Shown here: piece after piece, positions 16,822 to 25,171 of the stretch
Position numbering within the stretch: position 1 is the stretch's first letter
Layout of the letters: each line of letters starts with the position of its first letter
Source of the DNA: Pseudomonadota bacterium
GTDB taxonomy: Bacteria > Pseudomonadota > Alphaproteobacteria > Reyranellales > Reyranellaceae
DNA length: 34,514 nucleotides
Direction: 5' to 3'
Assembly (NCBI GenBank): GCA_018240685.1
Contig: JAFEFG010000049.1
Location: 1-34,514 of the forward strand
Notes under the pieces: model-generated
What the model was told of the DNA's origin: nothing
Databases searched by the model: none
The model's input: the letters and a program-made list of their open reading frames with translations, nothing else
Program-made: the position numbers and the translations under genes

Positions 16822-17559
16822 ATGACCAATCACCCACCGCCCTCTCAACTGGTGTGCGATCTGGTGCGCCGCAGCGACCGCGCCGCACTGGCCACGGCCC
16901 TGCCGGGCGCCGCCGGGACGGGGAGTTGGCCCTACGCCTCCCTGACGCTGGTGACGGTCGATCACGACCTGTCGCCGATCCTGCTGCTCAGCGACCTTGC
17001 CGACCACAGCAAGGCGATCGCATCGGACGACCGCGTCTGCCTGCTTTTCGATGGCACGGCGGGTTTCGATCAGCCGCTGACGGGGCCGCGCGTATCGCTG
17101 CTGGGGCGGGCGACGCCCACCAACGATGCACGATTGAGGGGGCGTTACCTGGCACACCATCCCGATGCCGGGATGTATGCGGGATTTGGGGATTTCAGGT
17201 TCTACCGCGTGGCGCTCGAGCGGGCCCATCTGGTGGGCGGCTTCGGCAATATCCACTGGCTGCCGGCCGCCGATCTCGTGCCGGGCGCGCAAGCCGGCGC
17301 GCTCGCCGCCTTTGGCGCCGCCGAGGGCGACATCCTCGCGCACATGAATGCCGACCACGCCGATGCGGTGCAGCTCTACGCGCAGCGCTTGCTCGGGCTG
17401 GCCGGAACGGGTTGGAAGATGACGGGCATCGACGCCGAAGGCCTTGACCTGCGTTTCGGCGGGCAGGTTGCGCGGCTTGTCTTCGAGGTGCCGCTTTCGG
17501 GCCCTGGCGAGGCACGCGCGGCGCTGGTCGGGCTCGTTGCGAAGGCGAAGGCGGCATGA
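16822..17559 (+). CDS. HugZ-like pyridoxamine-5'-phosphate-oxidase-fold protein with DUF2470 domain
   Basis: A 245-residue protein with an N-terminal split-barrel FMN/heme-binding domain (about 10-150; [21 protein letters not shown] and [21 protein letters not shown]) and a C-terminal DUF2470 domain (about 165-240; [20 protein letters not shown] and [12 protein letters not shown]). This two-domain form is that of HugZ-type heme utilisation proteins and of FMN-binding oxidoreductases; whether it binds heme or flavin cannot be decided here. The ATG at 16822 gives the usual start, though no clear Shine-Dalgarno precedes it. It is divergent from chvI and lies six bases before the earliest possible cyclase start, so both genes may share a transcript. 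Confidence 0.85.
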   Translation: MTNHPPPSQLVCDLVRRSDRAALATALPGAAGTGSWPYASLTLVTVDHDLSPILLLSDLADHSKAIASDDRVCLLFDGTAGFDQPLTGPRVSLLGRATPTNDARLRGRYLAHHPDAGMYAGFGDFRFYRVALERAHLVGGFGNIHWLPAADLVPGAQAGALAAFGAAEGDILAHMNADHADAVQLYAQRLLGLAGTGWKMTGIDAEGLDLRFGGQVARLVFEVPLSGPGEARAALVGLVAKAKAA

Positions 17560-17565
17560 TGCGGC

Positions 17566-19470
17566 GTGGCGCCACGTCGGACGCTCTTCCGCTCCGGTAG
17601 GTTGTCCCCATATGGAAAAGGCTTGAGTACGACGACCGACGATCCCAGCGCTGCCGGCGGGCGGCGTGCCTGGCGGATGCCCTTGATTGCCGCGCTTGCG
17701 CTGGCCTTCGGCTCGCTCGCGCTCATTTCGGGCATCGCCTATGTCGCTGTTCTTGCCGGCGCCACCGGCACGACGGAACGCCTGCTCGTGGATCGCGCCG
17801 GCCGCGTGATCGATGCCCAGGTCACGATGGTGAAGAGCCGGCTCGACCCCGTGGCCGAGCAGCTGGAACTCGTCGCCGCCCTGACCGCGGACGGGCGCAT
17901 CGACGTCGGCTCGCCGGTTGCGGTCCGCGAGACGCTCGCCGTCATGGTGGCCAAGACGTCGCCCATCTCCATCGCCGCCTTCGCCGGGCTCGATCTGCGG
18001 GTGGACCGTGCCATCCGCGAGCGCGATGGAGCGATCAAACGAGACACCGTGCCGCTCGACGAGCTGCCCGGAACGCTCAAGCGCTTCCGCGAGATGGAAA
18101 CGGCGCGCAATACCTTCTGGGGCGCCCTGTTCTGGAGCCCCTCGCTGCAACAGCCGATGCTGAATGTCCGCACTCCCGTGCGGCGCAGCGACAATGCCTT
18201 CATTGGCGGCCTGATCGCCACGGTGGCCGTCGGCGACCTCTCGCGCCTGATCGACGATCCGGCGCAGAGCGGCAATGGCGGCTATTTCATTTTGGTCGGG
18301 CGCGATCGTGTTCTGGCCCACCGTCGGCTGATCGATCCGGCCGGGCTTGGCCTTTCCGAGTCGAGGCCGCTGCCGACCATCGCCGAGGTCGGCGATCCGG
18401 TGCTGGCCCACATCTGGGACAAGCCCGCTAGCAGCCCGACGATCGAACACGCCCTGGGCGGCCTCGGGCATATCGTCGAGGTCGACGGGCGGCTCTGGGT
18501 GTTCGTGCAGCGGAAGCTGAGCGGATACGGTCCGGATCCGTGGATCGTCGGCCAGTACTTTCCGTTCGAGGAGGCCACGAGCGGGCTGGAGCGACTGACC
18601 AACGGGGCCATCGTCGGGGGCGTCACGCTGGCGTTCGCGGCCGTCCTCGCGCTGCTCATGGGGCTGCGCATGGCGCGGTCGATCCGCACCATCACCACGG
18701 CGGCCGAGGAGATCGAACGGCTCCAATTCGACCGCCCCATGCATCGCCCGTCACGCCTGCGCGAGATCGACGATGCCGGCCGCAGCCTCGAGAAGGCGCG
18801 TAGCGCGCTCAAGTGGTTCGGCGTGTACGTGCCGCACCGCCTCGTGCAGCGCCTGATGGAGCGCGGCGAGGCGGGTGTCGCCTCGCGGCGTGTCAATGCC
18901 ACCATCATGTTCACCGACATCGTCGAGTTCACGCCCCACGCGGAGAGCCTGCCCGAGCAGGAAACGGCCGACCTGCTCAATCACCACTTTGCGTTGCTGG
19001 GCGCCTGCATCGAGCATGAGCACGGGGTGATCGACAAGTATATCGGCGACTCGGTGATGGCCGTGTGGGGCGGTGTGTCCGCGGCCGAGGACCATGCCGA
19101 GCGTGCGATCCGCGCCGCACTCGCCATCGCCAAGGTCATCAAGGAAGACAATGTCCAGCGCCGCACGGAGGGCAGGCCGCCGATCCGTCTGCGCATCGGG
19201 CTGCATTCGGGCCCGGTCGTGGTTGGGAACATCGGGGCGCCCGGCCGGGTCAACTTCACGGTCGTCGGCGATACCGTCAACATCGCCCAGCGGTTCGAGC
19301 AGCTGGGCAAGGAATTCATGGGCCCCGATGACGAGGTGGTGCTGCTGACAAGCGGCGGGACGCTCGCGGCCGTCAAGGACCGTAGCTCGCTCGGCATCGA
19401 TCTGCCGCTGCCGCAGCGCCGGGAACTGCGCGGCCACGAGCAGCCGATCGACGTCTACCGGCTGGTCTAG
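17566..19470 (+). CDS. Membrane class III adenylate cyclase with periplasmic sensor and HAMP domain
   Basis: A protein of up to 634 residues: TM1 at about 39-65, a Cache-like periplasmic domain, TM2 at about 345-367, a HAMP linker and a class III cyclase domain. Metal-binding aspartates are Asp451 ([12 protein letters not shown]) and Asp495, purine-specifying Lys491 ([13 protein letters not shown]) and Asp569/Thr570, and transition-state Asn572 and Arg576 ([15 protein letters not shown]). The Lys plus Asp/Thr pair predicts adenylate, not guanylate, cyclase, and no catalytic residue is missing. The start is uncertain: GTG at 17566 is six bases after the HugZ-like gene, while an in-frame TTG at 17623 and ATG at 17677 would also keep TM1. 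The ligand of the periplasmic domain is unknown. I infer a cAMP output linked to envelope or nutrient sensing. Confidence 0.9.
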   Translation: MAPRRTLFRSGRLSPYGKGLSTTTDDPSAAGGRRAWRMPLIAALALAFGSLALISGIAYVAVLAGATGTTERLLVDRAGRVIDAQVTMVKSRLDPVAEQLELVAALTADGRIDVGSPVAVRETLAVMVAKTSPISIAAFAGLDLRVDRAIRERDGAIKRDTVPLDELPGTLKRFREMETARNTFWGALFWSPSLQQPMLNVRTPVRRSDNAFIGGLIATVAVGDLSRLIDDPAQSGNGGYFILVGRDRVLAHRRLIDPAGLGLSESRPLPTIAEVGDPVLAHIWDKPASSPTIEHALGGLGHIVEVDGRLWVFVQRKLSGYGPDPWIVGQYFPFEEATSGLERLTNGAIVGGVTLAFAAVLALLMGLRMARSIRTITTAAEEIERLQFDRPMHRPSRLREIDDAGRSLEKARSALKWFGVYVPHRLVQRLMERGEAGVASRRVNATIMFTDIVEFTPHAESLPEQETADLLNHHFALLGACIEHEHGVIDKYIGDSVMAVWGGVSAAEDHAERAIRAALAIAKVIKEDNVQRRTEGRPPIRLRIGLHSGPVVVGNIGAPGRVNFTVVGDTVNIAQRFEQLGKEFMGPDDEVVLLTSGGTLAAVKDRSSLGIDLPLPQRRELRGHEQPIDVYRLV

Positions 19471-19633
19471 CGCCGCCGTCCGATTTTTCCGCTACCGAGC
19501 AGCACTGCGGGCTCCTCGTCGGTGCCGTTGGCCTCCCTGCGGATGCCGTGGCGATCGGCCGTGTCGGAACCCTACCCTCCGGGGCGATGCCTGCGATGCT
19601 TCGAACGACCCCACGAGGGCTGCGACGCGACGG

Positions 19634-20881
19634 TCAATATATGGCTTCGAGCCTTGATGCTGCCGGTGTCGACTCGCGGACGCGTTGAACGGCAGCGCGC
19701 AGATCGGACAGGTATTCGTCCATGACCGGCATGTGAAGGCGGGACAGCATGCGATGGATGGCCTTCGGCCGTTGCAACAAGCCGGGTAGCCAGCCCTTTT
19801 CGGCCATGACCTCGGCCACCCGGAAGACGTCGATTTCATCCGATCCGAAGGCGACGATCGAAAGATGAGGGTCGCCGAGCACCTTCAATCCCGGGATTGC
19901 GGCAATCCCGGCGCGATAGGCGTCGACATGTGCCAGTAGATCTTCGGCAATTCGTTTGTAGCCGGCGATTCCCAAATGCCTGAATACGGCCCAAGCGGCC
20001 GCAACGCCGCCAGCCGGTCGGGTTCCGACGATGGTCGTCGTGTAGAAGCGGCCGCTCGGCCAGCCGGAGAACTCGAACGGATGGAATCGCGCGTGGTCGG
20101 CCGTGCGGTAGAACACCGTCGAGGCAGGCTTCGGGCACAGTCCGAACTTGTGCAGGTCCGCTGACAGGGAACACACACCCTCTATGGCAAAATCGAAAGC
20201 CGGGATTGGCCGCCCGATCATCCTGGCGAAGGGAGCGATATAGCCGCCGACGCAGGCGTCGACATGCATCCATACCCCTCGCTCTCTGGCGATAGCGGCA
20301 ATCTCCGAAATCGGATCGATCGTCCCGTACGGGAAGCAGGGCGCCGAGCCGACCACCATGATGGTGTCTTCGTCGATCGCCGCTCGGATAGCCGCCGGAT
20401 CGGCCCGGAAATCTGTCCCGACGGAGACCCGACGGACTTGTATGTCCATCAGTCTTCCCGCCTTTTCGAAAGCCGGATGCACCGAATCGGGCGCAACGAT
20501 GTTGTTGCGGTTCCCTGAACTGGGCCGAGTCGCGCGGAAAAGGTCCCGGCATGCCTGGACGGCCTGGATGATGCTTTCCGTACCGCCCGTCGTCATGAAG
20601 CCGGTCGCGCCGGGCGGTCCATTGAACAGGCCGAGCGCCATGTCGATCACTTCGGTCTCGAGCTGCTTCACGCTTGGAAAGGCGCGGTGCATGCCGAGCG
20701 CGTTTTCACTGAAGTACTCGAGGAAGGCGGAGCGACCCAGCTCGTAGATCTCGTCGACCGGGTTGAAGGCGTAGGCCGGCGCCCGACCGTTCTTCCAGTC
20801 GCAATCCTTCTGCTTGAGCGCGGCCAGCGTCGTGAGCACGTCTTCCGCGGCCATTCCGTGATCGGGCATGAGCATGCGCAT
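19634..20881 (-). CDS. PLP-dependent lyase of the sphingosine-1-phosphate lyase / group II decarboxylase family
   Basis: A 415-residue fold-type I PLP enzyme. TTGGTESIIQAVQACRDL, VDACVGGYIAPFAR, SLSADLHKFGLCPKPAST and VGTRPAGGVAAAWAVFRHLG match, block by block, the sphingosine-1-phosphate lyase family; the Schiff-base lysine is Lys245 in DLHKFG. It is shorter than the human (568) or Symbiobacterium (507) enzymes and lacks their N-terminal membrane segment, so it should be soluble. The start at 20881 has AGGGAGCG at a normal distance; an in-frame extension to 20965 overlaps the divergent regulator. It is divergent from an IclR gene and an ABC importer. True substrate is unknown: phosphorylated long-chain bases, phosphoethanolamine-like amines or acidic amino acids are all open. 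Confidence 0.85.
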   Translation of the reverse strand: MRMLMPDHGMAAEDVLTTLAALKQKDCDWKNGRAPAYAFNPVDEIYELGRSAFLEYFSENALGMHRAFPSVKQLETEVIDMALGLFNGPPGATGFMTTGGTESIIQAVQACRDLFRATRPSSGNRNNIVAPDSVHPAFEKAGRLMDIQVRRVSVGTDFRADPAAIRAAIDEDTIMVVGSAPCFPYGTIDPISEIAAIARERGVWMHVDACVGGYIAPFARMIGRPIPAFDFAIEGVCSLSADLHKFGLCPKPASTVFYRTADHARFHPFEFSGWPSGRFYTTTIVGTRPAGGVAAAWAVFRHLGIAGYKRIAEDLLAHVDAYRAGIAAIPGLKVLGDPHLSIVAFGSDEIDVFRVAEVMAEKGWLPGLLQRPKAIHRMLSRLHMPVMDEYLSDLRAAVQRVRESTPAASRLEAIY

Positions 20882-20907
20882 GACGTTTCGCTCCCTCTGT
20901 CGGTCGG

Positions 20908-20937
20908 TTGACGGCGTTATGATGAAGCGTCTAAAGT
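20908..20937 (+). promoter_or_regulatory. Candidate promoter of the IclR gene
   Basis: TTGACG (20908-20913) and TAAAGT (20932-20937) are separated by 18 bases and end six bases before the IclR ATG at 20944. This would give a leaderless or nearly leaderless transcript, consistent with the absence of a Shine-Dalgarno sequence there. The site overlaps the 62-base divergent region shared with the lyase, a natural place for IclR binding. Confidence 0.4.
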
Positions 20938-20943
20938 TCGTCA

Positions 20944-21759
20944 ATGCAAAACGATCGTTCGGCAAAACCGAACAAGACCAGACCGAGATCGGGGCTCAAC
21001 AGCGGCCTGGATGTGCTCGAGGCCATTGCCGGCGAGAGAGGCGCGCTCACGTTGACGGAGATCGCGACGCGCCTCGGCATGTCGAAGTCGAGCGTGCATG
21101 AATTGCTTGGAACGCTTTCCGACCGCGGATACGTCAAGAAGCTGGCCGACAGCGGCTACGGCGTGGGGATAAAGGCATGGGAGGTCGGCTGCCTGTCGGC
21201 GCCGATCGGAATGGCCCGAGCCGCGGCGCCGCACATGACGCACCTGGTCCAGGCCGTCACGCATGGCGTTTCGCTTGCCGTGCTCGACGGCGCTGAGACG
21301 GTCTGCATCCAGCTCATCGAGGCCGCCCGCGCCGTTCGCGTGCACAACAACATCGGCGATCGAAGCCCCGCGCACGCGGTCTCGGCGGGATTGGCGATGC
21401 TTTCGACAATGGATGACGAGGACGTTGCGAGGCTATTGCCTGCAAGGTTGATGCGCATCACGCCTGAAACCCTGGCGACGCGCGAGGACCTTCTGGGCGA
21501 ACTCGTTCGTATCCGGCGGCGCGGCTATTCGATCAGTCGTGGAGCATGGCGCACCGATGTCGCGGGCATCGCCGTGCCCGTTCGCGGCCCCGATGGACGG
21601 GTGGCCGCGGGCCTGGCCATCGCTGCACCCCGCGATCAGGTGACGGACGCATGGATCAAGGGCGCGGCGCCTCTTCTCATGAATGCCGCGCAGAAGATCG
21701 AAGGGGATTTCGGCGCGCCGCCGGTCGGCCGGGGGAATCGGGAGCAGGGGGTAAAGTGA
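20944..21759 (+). CDS. IclR-family transcriptional regulator
   Basis: A 271-residue regulator with an N-terminal winged helix-turn-helix (about 17-75; SGLDVLEAIAGERGALTLTE, then ATRLGMSKSSVHELLGTLSDRGYV) and a C-terminal GAF-like effector domain (about 85-255), including VHNNIGDRSPAHAVSAGLAM and GAWRTDVAGIAVPVRGPDG, the normal IclR ligand-binding strands. The ATG at 20944 lies 62 bases from the divergent lyase ATG. The ABC importer follows on the same strand after 64 bases, and the lyase reads away from the same gap, so this gene probably controls both. The effector is presumably the imported compound or a product of the lyase; that is inference from layout. Confidence 0.93.
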   Translation: MQNDRSAKPNKTRPRSGLNSGLDVLEAIAGERGALTLTEIATRLGMSKSSVHELLGTLSDRGYVKKLADSGYGVGIKAWEVGCLSAPIGMARAAAPHMTHLVQAVTHGVSLAVLDGAETVCIQLIEAARAVRVHNNIGDRSPAHAVSAGLAMLSTMDDEDVARLLPARLMRITPETLATREDLLGELVRIRRRGYSISRGAWRTDVAGIAVPVRGPDGRVAAGLAIAAPRDQVTDAWIKGAAPLLMNAAQKIEGDFGAPPVGRGNREQGVK

Positions 21760-21823
21760 ACCAAAGAAGCAGAGACATGGCCCGGGTGTCGCTTCCGCTT
21801 GCAAGCCGGCGGGAGTTCGCCCG

Positions 21824-22594
21824 ATGAGCGGCGAGACAGGTGCCAGGGTCGAGGTCAAATCGGTTTCGAAGATCTTTCGACGCTCCCGGCAGCTGACCCA
21901 GGCCCTGGCTTCCGTCGACCTGTGCGTGGAGCCCGGTGAGTTCATATGCCTCCTCGGACCGTCCGGCTGCGGTAAGTCCACCCTGTTGCACATCGTTGCC
22001 GGCTTCATTGTGCCAGACGATGGAGAGGTGCGGGTGGACGGTGTCGCCAGGACCGGGCCCGGAGCGGACCGCTGCATGTTGTTCCAGTCGCCGACATTGT
22101 TCCCCTGGCTGACCACGGCCGACAACGTGCTTTTCGGCCTTCGAGCCCGCGGCGTGGTCACGTCCGAAAGCCGCCGCCGGGTCGATGAATTGCTGGAACT
22201 GGTCGGTCTCGGCTCCTTCGGCGATCACTACCCGCATCAACTATCCGGTGGCATGCGGCACCGGGCGTCCCTTGCGCGCGCCCTGATCAATCGGCCACGC
22301 GTCCTGCTGATGGACGAGCCGTTCGCTGCCCTGGACGCCATCACGCGCGAGGCGATGCAGAACTTCCTGCTGGAGCTATGGGAGCGGGAACGGACGACGA
22401 TCATCTTCGTCACTCACGATGTCGAAGAGGCGGCGCTTCTTTCCGACCGGGTCTGTGTCATGTCGGGTCGCCCGGGACGGATCGTCGCCACCGAGGAGAT
22501 CACGCTTGGCCGCCCCCGCGACGAAGTGTTGCGCGACACGGCCGAATTCGTGGCCTTGCGCCGCAAGCTCCGGGAAAGGCTCGCCGACGCATGA
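21824..22594 (+). CDS. ABC transporter ATP-binding protein, nitrate/sulfonate/taurine type
   Basis: A 256-residue ATPase of the SsuB/TauB class. Walker A GPSGCGKSTLLH, Q-loop LFQSPTLFPWLTTADNV, signature LSGGMRHRASLARAL, Walker B VLLMDEPFAALDAITREAM and switch His in FVTHDVEEAALLSDRV are all complete. Start ATG 21824 has GGGAG eight bases upstream. It overlaps the permease by ATGA and heads an importer made of ATPase, permease and periplasmic binding protein. Substrate cannot be read from the ATPase. The position after IclR and near the PLP lyase suggests uptake of the lyase substrate or precursor. Confidence 0.94.
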   Translation: MSGETGARVEVKSVSKIFRRSRQLTQALASVDLCVEPGEFICLLGPSGCGKSTLLHIVAGFIVPDDGEVRVDGVARTGPGADRCMLFQSPTLFPWLTTADNVLFGLRARGVVTSESRRRVDELLELVGLGSFGDHYPHQLSGGMRHRASLARALINRPRVLLMDEPFAALDAITREAMQNFLLELWERERTTIIFVTHDVEEAALLSDRVCVMSGRPGRIVATEEITLGRPRDEVLRDTAEFVALRRKLRERLADA

Positions 22595-23433
22595 GCAGCA
22601 TTCCATCTTCCCGCCGATCCGGGCCTTCGGGCGTATCCTCGGTCTGGCGCGACGGTCTTTCAGTCTCCGCCCGCCACTGGCTGATCTCGGTCGCCAGTGT
22701 TGGCCTGGGCATCGTCGTATGGCATCTCGCCGCGGCCGTTCTTGTCCGCGATCCGGTCCTGCTGCCGGGACCGCTCACGACCATCGAAGTGTTGATCCGC
22801 TATCTCAAGACGCCCTATCCGGCCGACGGGGAAACCCTGATCGGTCACGCCTTGGTGAGCATGGCGCGCGTGTTGGTCGGTTTTGTGTTCGGCTCGCTCA
22901 TCGGCATCGCCGTCGGTGCGCTGATGGCCGGGATCAGGGGCTTCCGGGCGATGGTCGATCCCTTCATCGAGATCACGCGCCCGCTGCCGCCTCTTGCTTT
23001 CGTTCCCGTGCTGATCGTCTGGTTCGGGATCGGTGAGGCGCCAAAGATCATTCTCATTGCGGCGGGCATCGTGCCGGTAATGGCAATCTCGACGGCAGCC
23101 GGCCTCGATGGTGTCCCCAAGGACATGCTGAACTGCGCCCGCTGCCTGGGCGCTTCCGAGTGGTACACGATGCTGCATGTGCGCATCCGCGCCGCCATGC
23201 CACAAATCATCACTGGCATGCGCCTTTCGGTCGGCCTGTCGTGGACGAGCATCGTGGCGGTCGAGATGATCGCAGCAACTTCGGGCCTCGGCTTCGTCAT
23301 CCTGCAGGCCGGCCAGTTCCTCAATACCAGCCTGATCTTCTCCGGCATCCTGATCATCGCCGTCCTGGGCCTGACCATCGACGCGGCGCTGCGGCGCCTG
23401 CAATGGCATCTCGACCCGAGCATGAGACCTTAG
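22591..23433 (+). CDS. ABC transporter permease, SsuC/TauC type
   Basis: A 280-residue inner-membrane permease of the BPD-transport family with about six membrane helices: WLISVASVGLGIVVWHLAAA, then segments around LVSMARVLVGFVFGSLIGIA, LAFVPVLIVWFGIG, IILIAAGIVPVMAISTAAG, and two near the C-terminus. The cytoplasmic EAA-like loop is seen in CLGASEWYTMLHVRIRAAMP, the contact site for the ATPase. The ATG at 22591 overlaps the ATPase stop (ATGA), which fixes the start and indicates coupled translation. A long open frame reading through from 22378 in the same phase is not the gene start. Confidence 0.94.
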   Translation: MSSIPSSRRSGPSGVSSVWRDGLSVSARHWLISVASVGLGIVVWHLAAAVLVRDPVLLPGPLTTIEVLIRYLKTPYPADGETLIGHALVSMARVLVGFVFGSLIGIAVGALMAGIRGFRAMVDPFIEITRPLPPLAFVPVLIVWFGIGEAPKIILIAAGIVPVMAISTAAGLDGVPKDMLNCARCLGASEWYTMLHVRIRAAMPQIITGMRLSVGLSWTSIVAVEMIAATSGLGFVILQAGQFLNTSLIFSGILIIAVLGLTIDAALRRLQWHLDPSMRP

Positions 23434-23469
23434 GGCGAGATCCGTTCACAACGACGAAGGGCAATGAGC

Positions 23470-24480
23470 ATGCGATCCATAGCTGATCTTCTGGCGCCGG
23501 CGATTGCGGGTCTCGTACTCGCCACAACGGCGGCGCAGGCAGAGACGATCAACGTCTCGACCTGGGCACATGGTGCACCGCTGCAGGAGGCGGTGATCGC
23601 CACCCAGCCGGATCTATTGAAGAAGATCCCCGGCGAGGTGAAGTGGCTGCCGATTACCAGTGGTCCTGCGGCGCTCGCGGGCATGAAGGGCGGCGCCTAC
23701 AACATCGTCAACGGCGTCGGCAATCCGCCAGTCACCACGGCGATCGCGAACGGCGTGAATCTCAAGGTCGTGTGGGCGCAGTTCTACGACAATGCCGGGC
23801 TTGTCCTCGACAGTTCCCTGTCGCCGGAACAGATGGCCGGCAAGACCTTCGGGACCTTGCAGGGGTCTTCGGAGGATTTCGCATTCAATGGCTGGCTCGA
23901 GTCCAAGGGGCTGACGGGCAAGGTGAAGCTGGTCGGTCTGGAGCGTCAGGCAATGGTCGCGGCGTTCAAGACCAAGGCGATCTCCGGCGGTTTGAACTCC
24001 GAGCCCGGCGTAAGCCAGATGCTTGCCGATGGCGGCAAGCTCGTCGCAACCACGCGCGAGATGGGCGCGCTGGGGTATCCTGCGCTCGATGTCGTCGTCG
24101 TCGACGGAGACTTCGCCAAGAAGCGCCCCGACGTCGTGCAAGCCTACGTCTGCGCGCAATACGCGGCCTACAAGCTGATGACCGGTCCCAACAAGGAGGA
24201 GGTCTTCCGCAAGGCCGCGGCTTTCGTCGGGGCCGATCCCGATCAGGCCGTCAAGGTCGGCACGTCATGGCCGATCTGGAAGCCGGAGGATGAGCTGACC
24301 GCGCGTGGTCTCGGCGCGCCGGGCAAGATCGCCGACGGGGAGGTGGCCAACGCTTACTTCCGGACCGGCGCCTGGTTGAAGAAGTCGGGCCGGCTGGAAA
24401 GTCCGCCGAGCATGGAGACCATCGTCGCCCATATCGACCAGACATACGCGCAGAAGGCGCTGAGCGGCGGCTGTAACTGA
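23470..24480 (+). CDS. Periplasmic substrate-binding protein, SsuA/TauA/NMT1-like
   Basis: A 336-residue binding protein. The N-terminus MRSIADLLAPAIAGLVLATT-AAQA is a signal peptide, with cleavage expected after residue 24 (AQA, then ETINVSTWAHG). The body resembles periplasmic binding proteins for sulfonates, taurine and nitrate (ITSGPAALAGMKGGAYNIVN, VWAQFYDNAGLVLDSSL). Two start codons are in frame: 23464 and 23470; GAAGGG lies three bases before the first and nine before the second, so 23470 is preferred. It follows the permease by 36 bases and ends the operon. The ligand is unknown to me. An imperfect hairpin follows in the 52 bases before the convergent gene. Confidence 0.9.
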   Translation: MRSIADLLAPAIAGLVLATTAAQAETINVSTWAHGAPLQEAVIATQPDLLKKIPGEVKWLPITSGPAALAGMKGGAYNIVNGVGNPPVTTAIANGVNLKVVWAQFYDNAGLVLDSSLSPEQMAGKTFGTLQGSSEDFAFNGWLESKGLTGKVKLVGLERQAMVAAFKTKAISGGLNSEPGVSQMLADGGKLVATTREMGALGYPALDVVVVDGDFAKKRPDVVQAYVCAQYAAYKLMTGPNKEEVFRKAAAFVGADPDQAVKVGTSWPIWKPEDELTARGLGAPGKIADGEVANAYFRTGAWLKKSGRLESPPSMETIVAHIDQTYAQKALSGGCN

Positions 24481-24501
24481 GGTCGCCGCGGAGGGGCGAG
24501 A

Positions 24502-24526
24502 GGCCGACGTCGTCAGGACGCCGGCC
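24502..24526. terminator. Imperfect hairpin between the convergent importer and GST genes
   Basis: GGCCGACGTC (24502-24511) and GACGCCGGCC (24517-24526) pair over GTCAG with one A-C mismatch. It occupies the short gap between the binding-protein stop and the GST stop. No T-run follows on either strand, so termination is plausible from position only. Confidence 0.35.
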
Positions 24527-24532
24527 CTCCCG

Positions 24533-25150
24533 TCAGGTCATCTTCACCATGATGTGCTTGGCGTAGGCCGGGCGGGTCGTCAGCCGCTCGTACCAGGCCT
24601 TCACGTTCTTGAGGTCGGGCCGCTCGATGTCGAGCGCATACCAGCGATAGACCATGCAGCCGGCCGGAATGTCGCCCATGGTGAAGTACTGGCCGGCCAC
24701 GTACTTGCGGCCCTCCAGCCAGCCGTCGAGCCGCGCCCACAGCGCGCCGAGTTCCTGGGCCGCCTTGGCGATGGCCGCCGTGTCGCGCTTTTCCGGCGGC
24801 GTGCGGATCAGGCCCCAGAAGACGATGCGCATGCCGTCGGAGATGGTGCTGAGCTGCCAGTCCATCCAGCGGTCGGCTTCGCTCCTCTGGCCCGGATCGG
24901 TGGGCCACAGCGAGCCGGCGGCATAGCGCGCCGCGAGATAGCGCAAGCAGGAATTGCTCTCCCAGATGATGCGTCCGCCGTCCTCGATCGTCGGCACGAC
25001 GCCGTTGGGATTCATCTTGAGATACCAGGGCTGGTCGTTGCCGCCGAAGGCACCACCGACATCCTCACGCGTGTAGGTCACGCCGCATTCATCGGCGGCC
25101 CACAGCACCTTCTGCACATTGATCGAATTGGCACGACCCCAGATCTTCAT
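24533..25150 (-). CDS. Glutathione S-transferase family protein
   Basis: A 205-residue GST. The thioredoxin-like N-terminal domain (about 1-80) has the start MKIWGRANSINVQKVLWAAD, the cis-proline motif NPNGVVPTIEDGG and WESNSCLRYLAARYA, the SNAIL-like glutathione-gamma-glutamyl contact. The all-helical C-terminal domain (about 88-205) has YFTMGDIPAGCMVYRWYA, the N-capping box of the fold. The substrate and whether it conjugates glutathione cannot be told from sequence. It follows polA by 21 bases on the same strand and could share its transcript; it converges on the ABC importer operon, with which there is no clear functional link. Confidence 0.92.
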   Translation of the reverse strand: MKIWGRANSINVQKVLWAADECGVTYTREDVGGAFGGNDQPWYLKMNPNGVVPTIEDGGRIIWESNSCLRYLAARYAAGSLWPTDPGQRSEADRWMDWQLSTISDGMRIVFWGLIRTPPEKRDTAAIAKAAQELGALWARLDGWLEGRKYVAGQYFTMGDIPAGCMVYRWYALDIERPDLKNVKAWYERLTTRPAYAKHIMVKMT

Positions 25151-25171
25151 CGCATCCTCGTCTTCGGGAAT

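Noticed and set aside
19471-19633. Possible small gene or terminator between the cyclase and the lyase
   Set aside because: No start with ribosome binding site, no family sequence and no stem followed by a T-run was found in these 163 bases.
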